A DNA stretch of 45,841 bases, taken from assembly GCA_024508935.1 (NCBI GenBank), contig JANINW010000027.1, positions 1,825 through 47,665 on the forward strand, read 5' to 3'. The notes under the pieces were generated by a model. It was not told the origin of the DNA and did not search any database. It worked only from the letters and a program-made list of their open reading frames with translations. A program made the position numbers and the translations under genes. Each line of letters begins with the position of its first letter. Position 1 is the stretch's first letter. Shown one piece after another: positions 40,054 to 45,841 of this stretch. Source of the stretch: Flavipsychrobacter sp. (GTDB lineage: Bacteria; Bacteroidota; Bacteroidia; Chitinophagales; Chitinophagaceae).

Positions 40054-41562
40054 TTAATTGCCCGCTAAGGTTTTAAAGGCATTGCCAAGGTTATCAATAA
40101 TATCACTGGCAATCATTGCCTCCTGCGAGTGCTCTGCAGCTGCAATATCACCGGCCGCACCATGCAGGTATACACCTAATAGCGCAGCTTCATTTGGTGT
40201 ATAGCCCTGTGCCAGCAGCCCGGTTATTATACCTGTCAGCACATCACCGCTGCCCCCTGTAGCCATACCTGCATTACCATTCACATTATACCAGCACTCC
40301 CCTTCGGGATTTGCTACAAGCGTATGGTGCCCTTTCAATACTATATTAATATTATACTTCATAGCCTGCATACGGGCCTGTTCTGCCTGTAGCATGCTAT
40401 TTACCGTTTTGCCAAAAAGCCGTTCAAACTCTTTAGGGTGCGGAGTTATGATGCTGCCATGTGGCAGTTTGTGCATTATTTCCGGTTGTTTCGCCAGCAG
40501 GTTCAGCCCGTCGGCATCTATTACTATCGGCTGCTTGCAGGCTTCTATAAAATCGGCAAATGCACGTGCTGTATAATCCTGCATACCCAGGCCCGGGCCT
40601 ATACCTATAGCCCCGGCTCCTTCCCAGCCATTAAGTGTTGTTACGAATTTATCTCCTTTCGTGGTGCACATAGCTTCTGGTACAGCGGTTTGCAAAACAG
40701 TGTAACCACATTCGGGTATAAATGCCCTTACCTTGCCTGGACCGCTGCGCAATGCTGCCTTTACAGCCAGTACAGCAGCGCCCATCATACCATAGCTGCC
40801 TGCTATAATTAATACATCTCCATACGTGCCTTTATGACTGAATGGCTTCCTCGGCTTGTACATCGCCCTTGCTGCGTCAGCATCCAGCGTCAGGTAGTTG
40901 GTTTGTGTAGCATTTATAAAGGTTGGGTTCAGTCCTATATCAATTATTTCTACTTCACCCGTAAGCATTCCCATTTCTTCATGAAAAAACGAACGCTTGT
41001 AGAACTGAAAACTTAAAGTCTGGTCTGCTCTCAGTACGGCAGCCCCTGGCGAAGGAATAATATCTGCAGGCATACCGCTGGGTATGTCAATGGCTATTTT
41101 CCGGTTCGGCTGTTCGTTTATATGCTCTATAAATTCAGCCACCCATCCTTCTGTTTGCCGGTTGAGGCCTGTACCCAGGATAGCATCGATAACTATTATA
41201 TTAGACGGGATATCTGTAATAAAAGCTTCGGGGTGTAAAACACTTACCAATTCAGCATCGATATTCTGTAAGCGCTCCAGGTTCAGTTTACAATCGGCAG
41301 AGAGTGAGTCACTGAATTGCAGCAGGAATGCCTTTACACCGTAACCCTGCCGGTGCAGCATACGGGTGATAGCCAGCCCATCGCCCCCGTTGTTACCCGT
41401 ACCACAGAGTATGGCAAATACAGCGTCTTTGGGCACTTGCGCCGTTATCCATTCTACACAACGTGCAGCAGCCCGTTCCATCAGGTCGTAAGACGATATG
41501 GAGGCCGCATGTATCGTATACGCATCACACGCTTTTATTTGCGATGCACTGAAAACTTTCAT
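40054..41562 (-). CDS. nnr: Bifunctional NAD(P)H-hydrate epimerase / ADP-dependent NAD(P)H-hydrate dehydratase
   Basis: A 502-residue fusion that repairs hydrated NAD(P)H. The N-terminal YjeF domain (about 1-215) epimerises the hydrate, with CGTGNNGGDGLAITRML and IDAILGTGLNR. The C-terminal ribokinase-fold domain (about 225-500) dehydrates the S form with ADP, with KGTYGDVLIIAGSYGMMGAA, GIGPGLG, DADGLNLLAKQPE, TPHPKEFERLFG and GMATGGSGDVLTGIITGLLA. The two-domain order is that of E. coli YjeF/Nnr. The ATG at 41562 (MKVFSASQIKACD) is preferred over an upstream in-frame TTG at 41586. Monocistronic, with terminator shared with purD. Confidence 0.95.
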   Translation of the reverse strand: MKVFSASQIKACDAYTIHAASISSYDLMERAAARCVEWITAQVPKDAVFAILCGTGNNGGDGLAITRMLHRQGYGVKAFLLQFSDSLSADCKLNLERLQNIDAELVSVLHPEAFITDIPSNIIVIDAILGTGLNRQTEGWVAEFIEHINEQPNRKIAIDIPSGMPADIIPSPGAAVLRADQTLSFQFYKRSFFHEEMGMLTGEVEIIDIGLNPTFINATQTNYLTLDADAARAMYKPRKPFSHKGTYGDVLIIAGSYGMMGAAVLAVKAALRSGPGKVRAFIPECGYTVLQTAVPEAMCTTKGDKFVTTLNGWEGAGAIGIGPGLGMQDYTARAFADFIEACKQPIVIDADGLNLLAKQPEIMHKLPHGSIITPHPKEFERLFGKTVNSMLQAEQARMQAMKYNINIVLKGHHTLVANPEGECWYNVNGNAGMATGGSGDVLTGIITGLLAQGYTPNEAALLGVYLHGAAGDIAAAEHSQEAMIASDIIDNLGNAFKTLAGN

Positions 41563-41642
41563 GCTGCCAAAATACGCCAAAAGCAAATATCAAAGGGCCA
41601 TACATTAAAGTATTGTAACAAGTATGTAAGTTAATATCCTGG

Positions 41643-41673
41643 TTTGGTCACTATACTGTAATTCCTATCTTTG
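41643..41673 (+). promoter_or_regulatory. Promoter of the TonB-dependent receptor operon (TTTG-N19-TATCTTTG)
   Basis: Both elements match consensus: -33 TTTG at 41643-41646 and -7 TATCTTTG at 41666-41673 with 19 bases between. The leader before ATG 41747 would be about 67 bases. This is the best promoter in the window. Confidence 0.75.
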
Positions 41674-41746
41674 TTCCTTTCACAAAACCCATAAAGCAGT
41701 ATTTTGGGCAACTATTCCAGAATACACCTTAACTAATAACTTTTAT

Positions 41747-44092
41747 ATGCAAAAGCGCGCCGGCCTTTTAGCCATTTTATTATTATGCTTATTTGCTACT
41801 GCCTATGCCCAAACAGGTACTATCAAAGGCTTTGTTTATGACAAGGCCAGCGGTGAACCCATGAATGCTGCCAGTGTAAGACTGGAAGGCACTAAACTGG
41901 CTGTGCAGACAGATATCAATGGTTATTTTTCCATAGGCCAGGTGCCTGAAGGTACTTATACCATCTATGCCAGCGTAGTAGGCTATGATACGGTAAAATC
42001 GTCCGTTAATATTAAATCGGGGCAACTGGTGTCTAAAAAATTGTTCATGGGCATCAAAGGTGTGGAACTGAAAGGAGTAGAGGTATCTGCCCGTAAAACA
42101 CAAAAAATTACACAGATCAACGCTGGTATGACCACGGTAACACCGCGCGAAATGAAACTGATGCCAAGTGCGGGTGGCGAACCGGACATTGCACAATACC
42201 TGCAAGTGGTACCGGGTGTGGTTTTCACCGGCGACCAGGGCGGACAATTATACATACGCGGTGGTGCACCTTCTCAAACAGGCATCCTGCTGGATGGCGT
42301 AACTATTTATAATCCATTCCACAGCATAGGCTTGTATTCTGTTTTTGAAACAGACGCTATAAGAAGCGTAGATGTACAAACAGCAGGTTTTAATGCTCAA
42401 TACGGCAACCGTACATCGGCCATACTGGACGTACACACAAAAGATGGTAATAAGAACCGCCTGTCGGGTAAGGTATCTGCATCTCCTATTATGGCACGTG
42501 TTATGCTGGAAGGGCCTTTGAGCAAACCAGCGCGTGAGGGTGCATCTTCAACTACATTCCTGCTGTCTTTAAAACATAGCTACCTGGGCAGCACTTCCAA
42601 ATCTATTTACGGCGGCTTTGGTGAGCCTTTCAAAAGTGGCCTGCCTTACGACTTCACAGACATTTACGGCAAAGTAACTTTTAACGGTGATAACGGTAGC
42701 AAACTGAACCTGTTTGGCTTCAATTTTGACGATAAAGCGAAAGTGCTGAACCCGGTTACACATACTGAAACCTCAAACTTCCATTGGAATGCGTTAGGTT
42801 TCGGTACTACATTCGTAGTAACACCGGGTAGCAGCTCTGCACTTATCAGCGGTAAATTTGCTTATTCAAAATACAATATCGATAATAACCAATTATACGG
42901 TATACCACGCAGCAGCGGTATCGATGGTTTTGAAGGCGGTCTTGATTTCACCTACTTCTTTTCCGGCTACAGCCAGTTGAAATATGGTATTGAAGTAAGC
43001 GGCCTGCACACTGCACTGGATTATGCAAACTCTATTGGCGCCACTACTACACTCGATCGCAGGAATACACTGGGTAGCCTGTATGCTATGTTCCGTAAAA
43101 ACTTTAATGAGAAACTGGTATTCGAACCAAGTGTACGCCTGCAGTATTATTCATCTCTTGCAAAGCTGTCACCAGAGCCGCGCCTGGGCCTTAAATACAA
43201 TATCTCATCAGATGTACGCCTGAAAGCTGCCGGTGGTATTTATTCTCAAAATATCATCAGCACCAAAAGCGACCGCGATATCGTTAACTTCTTCACCGGT
43301 TTCATCCTAAGCCCGGACCAGACTGTTATCAATACAGACAAGCAACCGGTTAACAACAACCTGCAAATGGCTTACCATGCGTTGTTTGGAGTGGAAGTAG
43401 ATATTCAAAATGTAGAGCTGAACCTGGAACCATGGTATAAGAACTTTACACAAAACATGGAACTGAGCCGTATTAAAGTAAATGCTTCTGACGGGGACTT
43501 TACAGCAGGTAGCGGACAAGCCTATGGCGTTGACCTGTCTGCCAGGTATAACCGCAAGCGCATTTACCTGTGGGGCGTAGTTTCTTATCAATCTGTAAAA
43601 TACCAGACTTTGATCCGCCAGGGTAATAACACGAATGGCGAAGTGGTAAAACAAGATTTCCCGCCACCATTTGACCGCCGCTTTAATATGAACCTGGTAG
43701 GTGCTTACACTGCGGGTAAAAAGAAAGATTGGGAATTATCTACCCGTTTCAACGTAGGATCTCCATTCCCTTTCACACAAACACAAGGGTTCTATGAAAA
43801 CCTTAACCCTATGCAAAATGGTATCGGTACCAACATTTATACACAGAATGGCGGACAGCCAGGTGTTATCTATGCCAACGATATCAACGGCGGTCGCCTG
43901 TCGTGGTATCATCGCCTGGATATTTCTGTACGCAAACGTTTTACCCTGAGCAAAACATCGAATGTTGAATCTACACTTAGCATAAGCAATGTGTACAACA
44001 GGCAGAATATATTTTATGTAGACCGTATAGAAAATACACGTGTTTACCAATTACCTGTATTCCCAAGTTTGAATGTGACCTGGAATTTCTAA
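41747..44092 (+). CDS. TonB-dependent outer-membrane receptor with N-terminal regulatory-like domain
   Basis: A 781-residue outer-membrane receptor. Signal peptide to about residue 21 (FATAYAQ), then a carboxypeptidase-regulatory-like beta-sandwich (about 22-110: GTIKGFVYDKASGEPMNAAS ... GVELKGVEVSARK), a plug domain (about 120-225: IAQYLQVVPGV ... LYIRGGAPSQTGILLDGV) and a beta-barrel ending in aromatic FPSLNVTWNF. Such proteins import siderophores, vitamins, glycans or peptides with TonB energy. No SusD-like lipoprotein follows, so it is not a Sus-type glycan system. A TPR protein gene starts 13 bases downstream and is probably co-transcribed. Substrate unknown. Confidence 0.92.
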   Translation: MQKRAGLLAILLLCLFATAYAQTGTIKGFVYDKASGEPMNAASVRLEGTKLAVQTDINGYFSIGQVPEGTYTIYASVVGYDTVKSSVNIKSGQLVSKKLFMGIKGVELKGVEVSARKTQKITQINAGMTTVTPREMKLMPSAGGEPDIAQYLQVVPGVVFTGDQGGQLYIRGGAPSQTGILLDGVTIYNPFHSIGLYSVFETDAIRSVDVQTAGFNAQYGNRTSAILDVHTKDGNKNRLSGKVSASPIMARVMLEGPLSKPAREGASSTTFLLSLKHSYLGSTSKSIYGGFGEPFKSGLPYDFTDIYGKVTFNGDNGSKLNLFGFNFDDKAKVLNPVTHTETSNFHWNALGFGTTFVVTPGSSSALISGKFAYSKYNIDNNQLYGIPRSSGIDGFEGGLDFTYFFSGYSQLKYGIEVSGLHTALDYANSIGATTTLDRRNTLGSLYAMFRKNFNEKLVFEPSVRLQYYSSLAKLSPEPRLGLKYNISSDVRLKAAGGIYSQNIISTKSDRDIVNFFTGFILSPDQTVINTDKQPVNNNLQMAYHALFGVEVDIQNVELNLEPWYKNFTQNMELSRIKVNASDGDFTAGSGQAYGVDLSARYNRKRIYLWGVVSYQSVKYQTLIRQGNNTNGEVVKQDFPPPFDRRFNMNLVGAYTAGKKKDWELSTRFNVGSPFPFTQTQGFYENLNPMQNGIGTNIYTQNGGQPGVIYANDINGGRLSWYHRLDISVRKRFTLSKTSNVESTLSISNVYNRQNIFYVDRIENTRVYQLPVFPSLNVTWNF

Positions 44093-44105
44093 CATAAACA
44101 GCTGA

Positions 44106-45841
44106 ATGACGCAACGAAAGAAACCACATTTCTCCCGGAGCCTGGCTTACTTAACTTTTACGTTCCTGTTAAGTAGCCAGGCTTCGGCTCAAATACACAC
44201 ACCTCAATTACCTGCAAATAGTTATGTGTTTCTGGTTGAAGAACAATTTCAACAGGGACACTATACGGCTGCTATACAGTCTGCCGACAAATATTTGATG
44301 CAACAACAGGGTAATATCTACAGCAAAAATATTGATGTAGATAAAGTAAAATTTTACCGCATAGCATCTGCGCTGAAATTAGGCACTAATACCAGTATAG
44401 ACGAAGCAAAAGCATACATTGCCTCTACGGCCAACCCTGCAGGCAAACAACGGATGGCGTATCGCCTGGCCCAGTTTTATTTTGAACAGGGCATGCTGGC
44501 CAATGCTATCCCTTACTACGAGATGGCAGGAATAGAAAACCTGAGCAATGCAGAAATAGCCAATGCCCGTTTTGAACTGGCTTATTGCTATTTCAACAGC
44601 AAACAGTTTGACAAAGCAGAACCGTTACTGGCGTCTATTAAAGCGCTGGATGGTAAATATTACAATGCAGGCAACTATTATTATGGCTTGCTGGCTTATA
44701 ATGAGAGCAACTATGCAGAAGCCTTAAAAAGTTTCCAGATAATAGAGAACCAGAAAGAGTATAATTCTATTGTACCCTACTACATTGCAGAGATATACTA
44801 CTTTATGGGCAATAAAGACAAAGCATTGTCTGATGCCAAACGCCTGATAAATAAGCCCGAAAAGCAGTTTTACGACAATGAGCTGCACTTACTGGCAGCA
44901 CAGGTATTGTTTGAAGACCAGAAATATGCTGAAGCCCTGCCCTATTTCGAACATTACTACCAGCACAGTGATAAAATAAGAAAGGAAGATCTGTATGAAA
45001 TGGCTTATTGCTATTTCCGCGGCCAGCAATGGGATAATGCTATTGATAAGTTCAGGCAACTGAGCAATACGCAAGACTCGCTGGGACAGACATCTATGTA
45101 CCTGCTGGGCGATTGTTACCTGAAAACAGGCGACCGAAGAAGTGCACGTAACGCTTTCAGTGTATGTGCCGACATGCCATACAATGCAGGACAACGTGAA
45201 GCCGCACTTTTGCTAGCAGCAAAGCTGTCCTATGAGCTGGGATATAATGACGAAGCTATATCCCGTATCAACGACCTGTTGCAAGACTATCCTAATACCC
45301 GGTATAAAGATGAAGCGAAGACATTAATGTCTGACTTGCTGATAAAGACCAATAATTATGCTGATGCTTATAATTCGCTGAGAGAAGTAAAGACACAGGA
45401 TGAAAATTATTGGCGCGTGCTGCAAAAAGTAACGTATGGATACGCCCTGCAGCAAATGCAGGCAAGAAATAACAGCGTAGCCGATGAATTGCTGGCTTTG
45501 TCTCTGCGTCACCCGGCAGATGCTGCCTACGAAGCGGCAGCGCTCTTCTGGCGGGGCGACATGGCTTATAAACAACATCAATATGAAAATACGATCAGCT
45601 ATACCCAAAGTTTTATTACTAAGGCTGATGGAAACAGGCATATACAATATCTGAGCCCTGAGGCTACTATGGATAATGCCTACACTAACATGGGTTACGC
45701 CTCTATGGCCTTGAATGACTACAAAGCTGCACAAACCTATTTTAGTAAAGCGCAGCAGGCACAGGCCTATGATTCTGCGCGCTATGTTAATTCACTGCTG
45801 CGCGAAGCTGATGCTGTATTCATGCAAAAAGATTACACACG
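44106..45841 (+). CDS. Secreted tetratricopeptide-repeat protein, 3'-truncated by window edge
   Basis: An open frame of 578 codons with no stop before the window ends. The N-terminus has a Sec signal peptide (SLAYLTFTFLLSSQASAQ). The rest is a chain of helical TPR-like repeats: VEEQFQQGHYTAAIQSADKY, LAQFYFEQGMLANAIPYYE, ELAYCYFNSKQFDKAEPLL, EMAYCYFRGQQWDNAIDKF, LLGDCYLKTGDRRSARNAF and TNMGYASMALNDYKAAQTYF are recognisable. It should sit in the periplasm or on a membrane as a scaffold. It starts 13 bases after the TonB-dependent receptor stop on the same strand, so the two are likely one operon and may act together at the outer membrane. Exact role and full length are not visible. Confidence 0.88.
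   Translation, partial: MTQRKKPHFSRSLAYLTFTFLLSSQASAQIHTPQLPANSYVFLVEEQFQQGHYTAAIQSADKYLMQQQGNIYSKNIDVDKVKFYRIASALKLGTNTSIDEAKAYIASTANPAGKQRMAYRLAQFYFEQGMLANAIPYYEMAGIENLSNAEIANARFELAYCYFNSKQFDKAEPLLASIKALDGKYYNAGNYYYGLLAYNESNYAEALKSFQIIENQKEYNSIVPYYIAEIYYFMGNKDKALSDAKRLINKPEKQFYDNELHLLAAQVLFEDQKYAEALPYFEHYYQHSDKIRKEDLYEMAYCYFRGQQWDNAIDKFRQLSNTQDSLGQTSMYLLGDCYLKTGDRRSARNAFSVCADMPYNAGQREAALLLAAKLSYELGYNDEAISRINDLLQDYPNTRYKDEAKTLMSDLLIKTNNYADAYNSLREVKTQDENYWRVLQKVTYGYALQQMQARNNSVADELLALSLRHPADAAYEAAALFWRGDMAYKQHQYENTISYTQSFITKADGNRHIQYLSPEATMDNAYTNMGYASMALNDYKAAQTYFSKAQQAQAYDSARYVNSLLREADAVFMQKDYT

Overview
The window reads as a chromosomal segment of a Bacteroidota bacterium, most likely close to the Chitinophagaceae. 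Evidence for this is the repeated -7 promoter motif TAnnTTTG in front of genes, the near absence of Shine-Dalgarno sequences, a very large secreted protease with a type IX secretion (T9SS) C-terminal sorting domain, a TonB-dependent receptor, a Porin_10-type putative porin, a DUF3810 protein, the long form of IspH and a flexirubin/aryl-polyene-like ACP-ketosynthase set. Coding density is high. No gene-free stretch exceeds about 200 bases. I found no tRNA, rRNA, CRISPR array, insertion sequence or prophage.

Layout. 1-887: 3' end of a methylmalonyl-CoA mutase catalytic subunit, tail to tail with a DUF3810 membrane protein. 2057-4413: an orphan RND-type efflux adaptor, then ispH. 4486-7926 (minus): pyruvate carboxylase. 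8029-10074 (minus): M13 lipoprotein peptidase. 10155-12937 (minus): prfC followed by an MFS transporter. 13080-13640: small two-helix membrane protein. 13723-19320 (minus): 1865-residue M43 protease with a GEVED domain, fourteen Ig-like repeats (ten of exactly 273 bp) and a T9SS signal. 19522-22386: purine nucleoside phosphorylase, then a putative porin. 22545-25301: sucA. 25383-25610 (minus): small antitoxin-like ORF. 25783-28333: ACP, ketosynthase and a catalytically dead ketosynthase-like (CLF-like) protein. 28433-29242: acyl-lipid/acyl-CoA desaturase. 29281-35305 (minus): a tightly packed run read ispD, hypothetical, dnaG, ruvX, def, ECF sigma, anti-sigma. 35401-38576 (minus): two POT peptide transporters. 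38718-40004: purD. 40054-41562 (minus): bifunctional NAD(P)HX repair enzyme. 41747-end: TonB-dependent receptor and a TPR protein cut by the window edge.

Most genes are housekeeping: anaplerosis and TCA cycle (pyc, sucA, mutase), isoprenoid precursors (ispD, ispH), replication and repair (dnaG, ruvX), translation (prfC, def), and purines (purD, PNP). Peptide use is suggested by the secreted M43 protease, the M13 peptidase and two POT importers. The segments most worth follow-up are the ACP/KS/CLF-like/desaturase block, the dnaG-to-ECF-sigma gene run, and the homogenised repeat array in the M43 protease. Several starts were reassigned from promoter position or ribosome-binding site, and several genes appear to use TTG or GTG starts.
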